Source: Burkholderiales bacterium
GTDB lineage: Bacteria; Pseudomonadota; Gammaproteobacteria; Burkholderiales; Nitrosomonadaceae
DNA: 64,000 nt
Reading direction: 5' to 3'
NCBI GenBank assembly: GCA_015075225.1
Contig: JABTUQ010000009.1
Location: forward strand, 1-64,000
The translations under genes were made by a program, and so were the position numbers. Shown here one piece after another: positions 55,234-64,000 of this stretch; positions within the stretch are counted from its first letter, which is position 1; every line of letters begins with the position of its first letter. The notes under the pieces are model-generated. The model did not search any database. It was not told the origin of the DNA and saw nothing but the letters and a program-made list of their open reading frames with translations.

Positions 55234-55310
55234 TGGTCAGGGTGAGAGGATTTGAACTTCGGAGCCCTGCGTCCCGAACGCAGTACTCTACCAGGCTGAG
55301 CTACACCCCG
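55234..55310 (-). tRNA. tRNA-Pro (anticodon CGG)
   Basis: 77 nt on the minus strand with encoded CCA. Acceptor CGGGGTG pairs with CACCCTG (one mismatch). The D arm GCTCAGCCTGGTAGAGT, anticodon stem-loop CTGCGTTCGGGACGCAG with CGG at the centre, and T arm GTTCAAATC are all present. Confidence 0.96.
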
Positions 55311-55394
55311 AATGGAACAATTTGCAGGGAAATTTGTGTTTGCAGGAAAGCAGCAAAAATTTTTAACCAGCAATTACTGCGGCTTTGGTAATTG

Positions 55395-56356
55395 CTAGTA
55401 ATTCCTCGTAATTGCAAACTCTGCCAATTCTAGCAAACATTGTTTATAGGTAGAATCGCGGATTGCAGCTATGGCGGAGATGGCCGTGTCGGCTTCTTTC
55501 CGCGCATTGTTTTGCGTAATCCAGTGCACCACTTTCCTGAATGATTTTGAGTATGGGTTCAAACCCATCCTTGCCGCCTGTTTCAATGGCGTGGCGAACG
55601 ATATTGATTTGTGCGGATGCCTGAACGCATGGCAAATATCAATGGCAGTGGGTTTCCTTCTGCCAGATCGTCACCCAGGTTTTTACCGGTATCCTGATCA
55701 TTCCCGGAGTAATCCAGCAGATCATCCACTAGCTGGAACGCTGTACCCAGGTGCATGCCATAAGCGGCCAGTGCTTCTTCCTCATCCGGGGTAGCCCCTC
55801 CCAGTATTGCGCCGAGTCGGGCAGCAGCTTCAAAAAGCTTGGCGGTTTTATAGCGGATGACTTGCAGATAGTTTTCTTCTTCCACATCCGGATCACGGCA
55901 GTTGAGCAGCTGCAACACTTCTCCTTCGGCGATGGTATTGGTTGCATCAGCTAGCACTTCCATGATCCGCATGTTACCCACTTCCACCATCATCTGAAAA
56001 GCACGCGAATAGAGAAAATCACCTACCAGAACGCTCGCAGCGTTACCAAATATTGCATTGGCAGTGGCCTGATTGCGGCGTAATTCTGATTCATCCACAA
56101 CATCATCATGCAAAAGAGTAGCCGTGTGAATAAATTCAACGACAGCAGCGAGATTGTGGTGAAACGAGCCTTTGTAGTCGAACAATCCTGCAGCCAGGAT
56201 GACCAATGCCGGTCGCAGTCTTTTACCGCCGCTCTGAATGATGTATTCGCTAACCTGCCGGACTAGTGCAACCTGAGAATGAAGTTTTTGCTGGATAACG
56301 TTATCAACTTCGCCCATATCCTTGGCGATAACGTTTCTGATTGACTCGATTGACAC
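55395..56356 (-). pseudogene. ispB: Octaprenyl diphosphate synthase, two frameshifts near the C-terminus
   Basis: Makes the side chain of ubiquinone. GTG start at 56356 with AGGGAG. Motifs: GGKRLRPALVIL, the first DDxxD as LLHDDVVDES, and the second as FQLVDDLLDY, all intact in the main frame to about 55620. The C-terminus is present but shifted: INIVRHAIETGGKDGFEPIL in a second frame, then EADTAISAIAAI to ITRNY in a third. The second break replaces an expected GAAAAAGAAG by GAAAGAAG. The gene should be essential in a respiring cell, so sequence error is likely. As written the product is 257 aa. Confidence 0.85.
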
Positions 56357-56548
56357 AATGGCTCCCTGTAGAAACCGCTATGTTAGGAATGTCGCGGCCC
56401 GGGTGTCAAGCTGGATTCCCTCCGGACAGAGCAAGCAGCTAGAATGCACGCCGTATAGCGAAGAACTGCGGAACTTCCGTTGATTGGGGCGGTATAACTT
56501 CCGTTATAATTATCCCAATTTTGAATTGGCGTCATCAGGATATTTTTC

Positions 56549-57802
56549 ATGCAACTTTTTGCCTTTGGAGTCAATCATCATACCGCACCCTTAGACATAC
56601 GCGAGCATGTGGCTTTTTCCGAAGATTCGATGCGGCACGCACTGCATGATCTGGTAAGTCATCAGCTGGTCAAGGAAGCAGCCATCGTTTCGACATGTAA
56701 CCGCACTGAAATCTATTGCAATACAGATACGCCGGATAAAGCGGTGAGCTGGCTGGCGGATTTTCACCATCTGCGCTCGGGTGATCTAGAGCCCTACCTT
56801 TACAAATTGTTGCGGGAACAGGCGGTCAAGCACGCCTTTCGTGTTGCCAGCGGTCTGGATTCCATGGTTCTTGGAGAGCCACAGATACTGGGGCAGATGA
56901 AGAATGCGGTGAAATCAGCCGAGCAGGCCGGAACGCTGGGATTGTTGCTGCACAAAATGTTTCAGCGCACTTTTTTTGTAGCCAAGGAAGTGCGTACTTC
57001 CACGGAAATAGGCACGAGTTCCGTTTCAATGGCGGCAGCGTCCGCGCGTCTGGCTGAAAGAATATTCGGCAATATCAGTGAGCAGAAAGTGCTGTTCATC
57101 GGTGCGGGTGAAATGATTGAGCTATGCGCTGCCCATTTCGCTGCCAGGCGCCCTGCGCATGTAACCGTTGCCAATCGTACTGCAGAACGTGCGGAAGCGC
57201 TGGCTCGGCGTTTCAATGCCCACCCCATTTCCCTGGGTGAATTGCCGGATCAACTGGCGTTGCACGATATCGTTGTCACTTCTACTGCGAGTCCGTTGCC
57301 CATTCTGGGGAAAGGGATGCTGGAACGGGCGATCAAGCAGCGCAAGCATCGGCCAATCTTTATCGTTGATCTGGCGGTGCCACGTGATGTGGAAGCAGAA
57401 GTGGCCGAGCTGGATGATGTTTTTCTGTATTACGTCGATGATCTGGCAGATATCGTCAAAGAGGGGTTGGATAACCGTCAGGGTGCTGTGACGCAGGCCG
57501 AGAACATTATTGAATCCAATGTGACTGATTTCATGCATTGGGTTGCCACACGGCAGAGTGTGCCTACCATACGGGCATTGCGTGACCAAGCTGAGCGATA
57601 TCGTCAGCACGAACTGGCTCGCGCACACAAACTGCTGGCAAAGGGCGAAGATCCTGAAAAAGTATTGGAATCATTTAGTAGTGGTTTAACTAATAAATTT
57701 CTTCATCTTCCTTCATCTGTCCTGAATCACGCCACTGATAAAGAACGCGAACAACTTATCGAGCTCGTTAACCGGTTATACCAACTGCACTATCCTCAAT
57801 AA
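56549..57802 (+). CDS. hemA: Glutamyl-tRNA reductase, 417 aa
   Basis: First step of tetrapyrrole synthesis by the C5 route. [18 protein letters not shown], the catalytic Cys in [11 protein letters not shown] (about residue 50), [18 protein letters not shown] and the NADPH domain [13 protein letters not shown]. The C-terminal dimerisation helix is intact. ATG 56549 has AGGA upstream. Its stop overlaps the prfA start by one base. Confidence 0.97.
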   Translation: MQLFAFGVNHHTAPLDIREHVAFSEDSMRHALHDLVSHQLVKEAAIVSTCNRTEIYCNTDTPDKAVSWLADFHHLRSGDLEPYLYKLLREQAVKHAFRVASGLDSMVLGEPQILGQMKNAVKSAEQAGTLGLLLHKMFQRTFFVAKEVRTSTEIGTSSVSMAAASARLAERIFGNISEQKVLFIGAGEMIELCAAHFAARRPAHVTVANRTAERAEALARRFNAHPISLGELPDQLALHDIVVTSTASPLPILGKGMLERAIKQRKHRPIFIVDLAVPRDVEAEVAELDDVFLYYVDDLADIVKEGLDNRQGAVTQAENIIESNVTDFMHWVATRQSVPTIRALRDQAERYRQHELARAHKLLAKGEDPEKVLESFSSGLTNKFLHLPSSVLNHATDKEREQLIELVNRLYQLHYPQ

Positions 57803-58881
57803 TGAACAAGGGAATTATCGATCAGCTCACCCGGCTGAGCATGCGCCTGGGCGAATTGGACAAGCTGCTCAGTGATGAGAGCATTACGGCTGATCTGGAT
57901 AATTACCGGAAGCTTTCGCGCGAACGTGCTGAAATCGAGCCGGTGACCGGCTTGTATCATACGTATCAACAGATCGAACAGGATCTGGCAACAGCCAGGG
58001 AAATGAGTTTGGATCCTCAATTCCGTGATTTTGCCGAAGCCGAGATCGAGGCAGGCAAACAGCAGCTTGTGAATATCGAAACCGGGATACTCCAGGAGTT
58101 GTTGCCCAGGGACCCCAATGACGAGCACAATATTTTTCTCGAAATCAGGGCCGGTACGGGAGGAGATGAATCTGCCCTGTTTGCAGGTGATTTGTTCCGC
58201 ATGTACAGCCGCTACGCAGAACGGGAAGGGTGGCAGGTGGAAGTCGTTTCACAAAATCCTTCTGAAGTAGGTGGATACAAGGAAATTATCGCCCGGATTA
58301 TTGGCCATGGCGCGTATTCCCGACTCAAGTTTGAATCAGGTGGACACCGTGTGCAGCGTGTTCCGGCAACGGAAACCCAGGGGCGTGTGCATACTTCAAC
58401 CTGTACTGTGGCGGTTTTGCCAGAAGTGGATGAAATTGCCGATATCACGCTGAACCCGGCTGACTTGAGAATTGACACTTTCCGTGCTTCCGGAGCCGGA
58501 GGGCAGCATATCAATAAAACGGATTCGGCCGTGCGGATTACGCACTTGCCAACGGGCATTGTCGTTGAGTGTCAGGAAGGGCGTTCCCAGCACAAGAACA
58601 AGGCGCAAGCGATGAGTGTTCTGATTGCGCGTATCCTCGACAAACAGGTGCGTGCACAGCAGGCGGAGCAGGCCGCAGCCCGGAAATCCCTTGTCGGGAG
58701 TGGCGAACGATCGGAACGTATCCGGACTTACAATTTTCCGCAGGGCAGAATTACGGATCATAGAATTAATCTGACGCTCTATAAAATTGATCAGGTTGTG
58801 GATGGTGAGCTTGCAGAATTATGTTCAGCGCTGGCCGCTGAACATCAGGCGGCACAACTGGCTGCTATGACAGAAAAATGA
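57802..58881 (+). CDS. prfA: Peptide chain release factor 1, 359 aa
   Basis: Recognises UAA and UAG and triggers peptide release. The universal GGQ in [26 protein letters not shown] (read in pieces) is about residue 235, and the anticodon-like PAT loop is present as [14 protein letters not shown]. Length is normal. It overlaps prmC by 4 bases (ATGA). Confidence 0.97.
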   Translation: MNKGIIDQLTRLSMRLGELDKLLSDESITADLDNYRKLSRERAEIEPVTGLYHTYQQIEQDLATAREMSLDPQFRDFAEAEIEAGKQQLVNIETGILQELLPRDPNDEHNIFLEIRAGTGGDESALFAGDLFRMYSRYAEREGWQVEVVSQNPSEVGGYKEIIARIIGHGAYSRLKFESGGHRVQRVPATETQGRVHTSTCTVAVLPEVDEIADITLNPADLRIDTFRASGAGGQHINKTDSAVRITHLPTGIVVECQEGRSQHKNKAQAMSVLIARILDKQVRAQQAEQAAARKSLVGSGERSERIRTYNFPQGRITDHRINLTLYKIDQVVDGELAELCSALAAEHQAAQLAAMTEK

Positions 58882-59747
58882 TAGGAAACAACCTGCTTGT
58901 TTCAGGGCATGAAGATTTGAGCGCTCTCGTTACAATCGGCAAGCTTTTGCGGAGTGCAAAAGGCATGATCGATCATACTGATGCACACTGGCTTCTACAA
59001 AGTGTATTGAACAGCAACGCTGCTTTTCTGATCGCGCATGCTGAGCAGCCGCTCGATGCGGAGTTGGTGGATCATTTTCAGCAGTTGCTTGCAAGACGTG
59101 TGGCAGGAGAACCGGTAGCTTATCTGACAGGAGAAAGAGGGTTTTATGATCTGGTGTTCGAGGTGACGCCAGATGTGCTGATTCCGCGTCCAGAAACGGA
59201 GTTATTGGTGGAGCTGGCCTTGTCAAAAATTTCATCTGTCCGGCAATGTCGTATTCTTGACCTTGGTACGGGTAGCGGGGCTATTGCAGTAACGCTTGCC
59301 AAACATCGCCCGGATAGTTGCGTAACAGCTGTTGATCTTTCTACTGGCGCATTGGCCGTTGCAAAAAAGAATGCCAAAAAGCACGATGTCAGAAATATAA
59401 ATTTTATTGAAGCAAACTGGTTTTCTGGTGTTTCAGGTGAAAAATTTGATGTGATCGTCGCTAATCCTCCTTATATTGCTGAAGGTGATTCGCATTTGCA
59501 GGAAGGAGATTTGCGTTTTGAGCCGCTGGGCGCGCTGGTTGCCCAGAATAACGGTTTGAGTTGTATCACCAGCATCATTGCGCAAGCGTCTGGTTATCTT
59601 GAGCCATCGGGCTGGTTAATGCTGGAGCATGGCTATGATCAGGCGGATGCTTGTCGTGAATTGTTGGAAAAAGCCGGTTTTACGCATCTGTTTACCCGGC
59701 CGGATCTTGCTGGTGTGGATAGAGTGACTGGCGGCCGGTATGGGTGA
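58878..59747 (+). CDS. prmC: Release factor glutamine methyltransferase PrmC, 289 aa
   Basis: Methylates the Gln of the GGQ motif in release factors. SAM site [15 protein letters not shown], catalytic NPPY in [13 protein letters not shown], and the N-terminal helical domain with [30 protein letters not shown] (read in pieces). The hemA-prfA-prmC order is common; the overlap with prfA shows coupling to its substrate. Confidence 0.96.
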   Translation: MIGNNLLVSGHEDLSALVTIGKLLRSAKGMIDHTDAHWLLQSVLNSNAAFLIAHAEQPLDAELVDHFQQLLARRVAGEPVAYLTGERGFYDLVFEVTPDVLIPRPETELLVELALSKISSVRQCRILDLGTGSGAIAVTLAKHRPDSCVTAVDLSTGALAVAKKNAKKHDVRNINFIEANWFSGVSGEKFDVIVANPPYIAEGDSHLQEGDLRFEPLGALVAQNNGLSCITSIIAQASGYLEPSGWLMLEHGYDQADACRELLEKAGFTHLFTRPDLAGVDRVTGGRYG

Positions 59748-59898
59748 ATTGCGGCAAAATGAAGTGTTTTGTTATATGCACTGTGAATTAATGCCTGGCG
59801 CAGGTCTCCAATGCTGTAATGACAGCGTGCGATTCTTGTATAGGGTGTTGTTCTGATCAGAATATGTATTGTTTATAAATTCAAGGAGAGATTGAAAT

Positions 59899-60207
59899 AT
59901 GGATATCGTTGATTCTATTGAGAAACAGGTGTCATCACACCCTGTAGTTTTATACATGAAAGGTACGCCACAACAACCGCAATGTGGTTTTTCTGCCAAT
60001 GCAGTACGAATACTGAATGCTTGCGGAGTCGAGAATTTTTTTTCAGTGAATGTGCTGGCTGAGCCGGAAATACGTCAGGGCATCAAGGATTATTCCAGTT
60101 GGCCGACGATTCCCCAGCTGTATGTCAATGGTGAGTTTATTGGCGGATCCGACATTATGTCCGAGATGTTTCAGAATGGGGAATTGCAAAAGCTGTTTGA
60201 GAAATAA
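59899..60207 (+). CDS. grxD: Monothiol glutaredoxin (Grx4 type), 102 aa
   Basis: Binds and transfers Fe-S clusters. The monothiol site CGFS is in [16 protein letters not shown] (about residues 31-34), followed by [20 protein letters not shown] (cis-Pro and glutathione-binding part). AAGGAGAG lies upstream of ATG 59899. Confidence 0.96.
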   Translation: MDIVDSIEKQVSSHPVVLYMKGTPQQPQCGFSANAVRILNACGVENFFSVNVLAEPEIRQGIKDYSSWPTIPQLYVNGEFIGGSDIMSEMFQNGELQKLFEK

Positions 60208-60223
60208 ACCGGCTGGCTTATGT

Positions 60224-60643
60224 TTAGCTAATTGCCGAGGCAACTACCCAATATCTGGCAAATTTACCCACCGCAATGAAAAACGCTGCCGAGACCCAGT
60301 TAATCCGTAACCATCCGGCAGCGACGCATAATACGTCGCCAATCAATGGTAGCCAGGATAAAAATAATATGGGTGCCCCACGGCGGCGTGTCCACTCCAA
60401 CCCATGAACATGGCGGCCAAGCTTGTTTGACAAAGCCTGTTCGTCGGGCAGGAAACGGCCAATCACGTAAGAACTCAATCCTCCCAGCGTATTGCCCAGC
60501 GTGGCAACATTCAGCGCAGGCCAGAATAAATCGGGGTAAGCAATCAATACCCCGGCCAGCACTGCTTCAGAACCTCCTGGTAATAATGTTGCTGCAAGAA
60601 AACTGCTAGTAAAAAGTGCCAGCAGGCTTGTATTTTCATCCAT
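60224..60643 (-). CDS. YqaA/DedA-like membrane protein, 139 aa
   Basis: A small inner-membrane protein of the SNARE-associated (DedA-related) superfamily. Four or so hydrophobic segments, with LFTSSFLAATLLPGGSEAVL, LGNTLGGLSSYVIGRFLP and GAPILFLSWLPLIGDVLCVAAGWLRI (read in pieces), the last being the conserved GD/AG helix. Family members are linked to lipid carrier recycling and membrane homeostasis, but YqaA itself has no fixed function. It is convergent with grxD. Confidence 0.88.
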   Translation of the reverse strand: MDENTSLLALFTSSFLAATLLPGGSEAVLAGVLIAYPDLFWPALNVATLGNTLGGLSSYVIGRFLPDEQALSNKLGRHVHGLEWTRRRGAPILFLSWLPLIGDVLCVAAGWLRINWVSAAFFIAVGKFARYWVVASAIS

Positions 60644-60915
60644 AAGAACAGCCGTGTGATTTTTTTCTGATTGAACAGGTGCAAAAGCAGCTTAAAAGAA
60701 TTGCGGGTGCAAGTTGTTTGTGTAACTAGCCTGGCACTGCTTTTTATCCACCGTACTTTGTTATTTGGCCTGATTGTCGCATGTCATGCGATTTGTGTCT
60801 GTTTATCAGTGGTACTTGCGTATAAATAAGGCAAAGATCTCTTCCTTCTAAGCATTTTGTTTCCAGAATTGATGTTTAACATGCGCAAATCTAATCAGCA
60901 AAGGGATGCCTTGTT

Positions 60916-62228
60916 ATGCAATTGCCAAAAAGATTACGGAAATTCATTTTGCTATTGCTGGTTCTGCTCTCCCTGCCGGCACAGGCAACAAATGGACATA
61001 TCCTTCACGGTGTCGGTCCGATCAATCAATCCATGGGTGGGGCGGGCATCGCAACGTCGATCGACGCAATAGGTGCGAACTACAACAACGTATCGTCAAT
61101 TGCGTTTCTCGACAGGAGCGCGCTGGAATTTTCGATGGAGCTGTTTTTGCCAGATCGGAGTATGTCCGGTTCTATCAGTGGCGGCCCATCGGGTACGGTG
61201 GACAGTAAAACCCGGGCGGCGATTCTTCCTTCCTTTGGTCTGGTGTATAAAACACGGAGTCCCTGGACATTTGGTTTCATGGCCATGGGAATAGCGGGTT
61301 TCGGTGTAGATTATCCATCCAACAGCCCGACTCCGGCTGGAAACTTCAATCCGCTGGCGGCACCCCAGTCTGCGGGTGGATTTGGCTCGATTTATTCGAA
61401 TTACCAATTGATGCAGTTGACACCATCGGTAGCCTATCAGGTGACGCCGGATTTATCGCTGGGTGTGGGTCTGAATGTCAACCGGGCTTCATTCGTGGTT
61501 GATCCCTGGCCAGCGACACCCCCTGATGTCTCAGGTTTCCCCACTGGTACGCATGCTTCGGTTTCCTGGGGTTGGGGATTCGCACTGGGCGCCACCTATA
61601 AGTTGTTCGATCACCTTAAGCTGGGCCTGGTATTCAAAAGCCCGCAGTGGTTTGAGCATTATTCCTGGAATTCCCAGTATCCTGATGGAACACCGGCAAA
61701 TTTCCGTTTTAACCTGGGGCATCCGATGACTATTGGCGGTGGAATCAGTTATCAGCCGATTGCTCCCTTGTTGCTGGCACTTGATGTCAAATGGATTAAT
61801 TACAGCGATACCAGAGGATTTGAGCGGCAAAACTGGGCGATGTCCGCATCCGGGCCGTTTGTGCAGGGTTTTGGCTGGAAAGACATCTGGACCGTGGCCG
61901 TGGGTGCCCAATATAAGCTTGATTCCACATGGACACTGCGTGCAGGTTACAACCATGGCGGGAACCGATTCCATCAAATCAGCAGTTTTTCAATGTGTGT
62001 TTGCCCGGCGAATCGTCCGGCACCATTTGGGTGCCGGTAGGTTATGACATTACCCAGCGGCTGGGTGTGAATCTTGCCTACTACCATGTTTTTACAGCAA
62101 AACAATCCGGAGCTTTCGTCAGTGATGGTTCCGGCGCGATTCCGGTCAATCAACCCATTCCCGGCACCCAGGTTACCAATCGACTAAGTGAAAATTCGGT
62201 TTCGATACAGGTGGGATACAAATTCTGA
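60916..62228 (+). pseudogene. FadL/OmpP1/TodX-family outer membrane channel, frameshifted near the C-terminus
   Basis: A beta-barrel channel for hydrophobic compounds. Signal peptide (FILLLLVLLSLPAQA), then NGHILHGVGPINQSMGGAGIA, NYNNVSSIAFL, SFGLVYKTRSPWTFG and TLRAGYNHGG. The frame then breaks near 61968: GGAACCGATTCC is found where GGAACCCGATTCC would continue as NPIPSNQQFFNVCLPG, and the rest (YDITQRLGVNLAYYHVFTA, then SVSIQVGYKF with the terminal Phe) is intact in the next frame up to 62228. As written the product is 374 aa and lacks the last strands. The substrate is unknown. Confidence 0.82.
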
Positions 62229-62504
62229 TTTGTTTCTTGCGCCTCGTGCCATTTTTCTGTTCAGTCAGCATGGTTTTACACCGGATCATGAATGATTTGA
62301 AAGCGGTTGCTGTGTGCTTCAGGAAAATAAAAATCCCAGTTCGCTGGATATTTCTCGATAACTCCAAAGAACCATGATTGCAAACAGGATGGAAAATCAC
62401 TGACCTATTTGGAAGATGACATGCATTAAGTTCGAAGGTTTGATAAATAAATTAAAGATCTTTGAACTGCACCCGTTAAATTTGGGAGAAGGGTACGTTT
62501 GCTA

Positions 62505-63390
62505 GGGTTTGTTCTCAATCATGCGAATAGCTGTATGCCATATGTAATTGACGCCGAATAACTCGTTCACGGTCAATGACATGGCGAGGGCTGTTCATAG
62601 TGGATGAATTATATCATATCCTGACTTTTGCGCAGGAGTCAGGATGGACCGGACGATGTTACGAGATGACCAGTGGGCACGCATTGAGCAGCTATTGCCG
62701 GGCAAGAAGGGCGATCCGGCTGTACGGCGAAGGACAACCGACGCTTTGTCGAGCCGTTCTCTGATCACGCGTACCGGCAGTCCGTGGCGTGACCTGCCCG
62801 AAGAGCTTGGTATTGGCATCGGATTCTCGTCCGCTTCGCGCTGGCGCGAGAAAGTGTCTGGGAGCGTGGCAACAGCACTGCGTAAGGCCGCTACGGAGCA
62901 TTTGTTCATTGACTCGACCATCGTGCGCGCCCACCAGCACCTCCGCTGGCGCCTGCAAGCAGGCCAACAGGAATTGGTCGTTCACGGGCGGACTGACCAC
63001 CAAACTGCATGTCGCCGTGGATGCCCGGCAATCCGCTGCGGATAATCCTCCCGGTCAGGCCAGATTGCCGATATCGAACAAGCGACCGCACTGATCAAGG
63101 ATCAGCCCGTCGAATCTGTTGTGGCCGACAAGGGTGACGACCCGGATGCCTTCGTCACCGCGATTACAAACCAAGGCAGTCAGGCGGTCATCCCGCCACG
63201 CCCAACAGACTAACCCGCGCACGTTCGACCGCCACATCTACAAGAGCCGCAATCTGATCGAGCGTTTCTTCGCACGTATCAAGCAATTCAGACGCATCGC
63301 CACGCGCTACGACAAACTCGCACAATCCTTCCTGTCGTTCGTCCAGCTAGCTTGCGCTATCGCCTGGTTGACTTGATTGAGAACACACCC
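62505..63390 (+). mobile_element. Decayed IS5-family (IS427-like) insertion sequence, 886 bp
   Basis: Terminal inverted repeats GGGTTTGTTCTCAATC and GATTGAGAACACACCC (15 of 16 match) are flanked by TA on both sides, the target duplication of the IS427 subgroup. A single degenerate transposase gene fills the inside. Confidence 0.9.
62644..63376 (+). pseudogene. IS427-type DDE transposase, several frameshifts
   Basis: MDRTMLRDDQWARIEQLLPG, LITRTGSPWRDLPEELG and LFIDSTIVRAHQH (first catalytic Asp) are in the first frame or its repair, GGLTTKLHVAVDA in the next, and RNLIERFFARIKQFRRIATRYDKLAQSFLSFVQLACAIAWL (read in pieces, with the catalytic Glu) in the last. Breaks include missing single bases in AA and GG pairs and a TAA where the Arg-Lys rich stretch is expected. 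The element cannot move by itself. Confidence 0.85.
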
Positions 63391-64000
63391 TAACAGCTTC
63401 CGGATTATCTGTTTGCCAAAAAGAAGATAAAACTACTCCGGCTATGCAAGTAATTTCAGGGAAATATGAGGTTATTCAGATAATGAGGTCAGGAATGAAA
63501 TTAATTATTGCCAAATATAAATCCCGTGAGATGAGTTTTGGCCCACGAGAGGGGGAGCTTGTTCAAAATCCAAAAAAAGCCAAAGGAAGAGGATTAAACA
63601 GCATTCCGATCCGGTTTACCCTGATGTCTCTGTTTTTTACAGCCTTATGTACATTTCGCGTACTACCGTTAATGCGTTGCGTTAATTATTATTTACCAGG
63701 TATTATGCCTAGAAAAGCGATAGAAATCACCTTACTGGAGCAAAGAACCATCTGAGATCGTGCAGCCATAGCGCGGAGCGCAGGATGGTTGAGCGAGCGG
63801 GGATCATTTAGCCTGCGCTGCGGCAGCAGAACCAGACGGTTGCCGCAGAGTGAACCACAGAATTTCTCGTGTCAGTAAATGGCGCAAACGGTATGCGTAC
63901 GGTATTGTCGGACGTAAAGATGAGCGACGACCCGGCAAACCTGAGGTATACATGGAAAAGCATTCTGGGACAAACTGTTATCCAGGTTGGATAGCGAACC
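63391..64000. other. Region right of the IS with no recognised gene
   Basis: An open frame 63444-63755 (103 codons) has a Lys/Arg-rich start and one hydrophobic stretch (FTLMSLFFTALCTF), no family pattern and no good ribosome binding site; I do not call it. A second short open stretch around 63870-63995 (with GMRTVLSDVKMSDDPAN) may be a fragment of a gene but matches nothing I know. Confidence 0.35.

Noticed and set aside
63444..63755. A 103-codon ORF at the right end
   Set aside because: No family pattern, weak start, AT-rich unassigned DNA next to an IS; described only as part of the unassigned region.

Overview
The window looks like a chromosome segment of an ammonia-oxidising betaproteobacterium of the Nitrosomonas europaea/eutropha type. 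The evidence is a form I RuBisCO operon in the order cbbL-cbbS-cbbQ-cbbO-cbbN with a divergent cbbR, betaproteobacterial versions of ydbH-ynbE-ydbL, fliLMNOPQR and recA-recX-alaS, and a high load of small repeats and decayed insertion sequences. The genus assignment is inference from gene content; no marker gene specific to ammonia oxidation lies in the window.

Layout. 1-4.1 kb: tail of a TPR-type protein, cysM, and the envelope lipid-transport set ydbH-ynbE-ydbL, split by a 140-bp repeat. 4.2-8.0 kb: arginine genes argD, argF, argG. 8.3-13 kb: an alpha/beta hydrolase, a DUF4139 protein and a 704-residue Ala/Glu/Arg coiled-coil protein. 13.2-17.7 kb: flagellar export and switch genes fliLMNOPQR on the minus strand. 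18-20.6 kb: an alpha-glucan phosphorylase. 20.8-23.8 kb: a toxin-antitoxin island (intact higBA, type IV pilin pilA, a decayed and permuted second higBA, and an AbiEii-type toxin pair). 23.9-26.8 kb: a 193-bp tandem repeat and comEC. 27.1-28.0 kb: flhD and flhC, both frameshifted. 28.5-31.6 kb: a minus-strand redox/regulator cluster. 32-33 kb: a nuclease-like protein. 33.3-37.5 kb: a pyrophosphate/energy cluster, adk-pfp-hppA. 37.7-44.2 kb: recA, recX, alaS, trxB, an Smr protein and a beta carbonic anhydrase. 44.4-45.5 kb: cheZ, cheY. 45.7-52.2 kb: cbbR and the cbb operon. 53.3-54.8 kb: a photolyase. 55-60.6 kb: tRNA-Pro, ispB, hemA, prfA, prmC, grxD and a YqaA-type membrane protein. 60.9-64 kb: a FadL-type porin, a decayed IS5-family (IS427-like) element and unassigned sequence.

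Two themes cut across the window. First, at least nine copies of a MITE-like repeat with IS5-type ends (GGAACCTCTGAAAAA...) and TTAG/TTAA flanks sit between genes; three of them end exactly against the stop codon of a minus-strand gene. Second, several genes carry small indels: flhD, flhC, the hppA N-terminus, cbbL (many), ispB (two), the fadL C-terminus and the IS transposase. Several indels look like shortened homopolymers, and ispB and cbbL should be indispensable in an obligate autotroph, so sequence error is a serious alternative to real decay.

Functionally, the window links carbon fixation (cbb genes, carbonic anhydrase), PPi-based glycolysis and energy conservation (pfp, H+-PPase), glucan degradation, arginine synthesis, motility/chemotaxis and natural competence (comEC, pilA).
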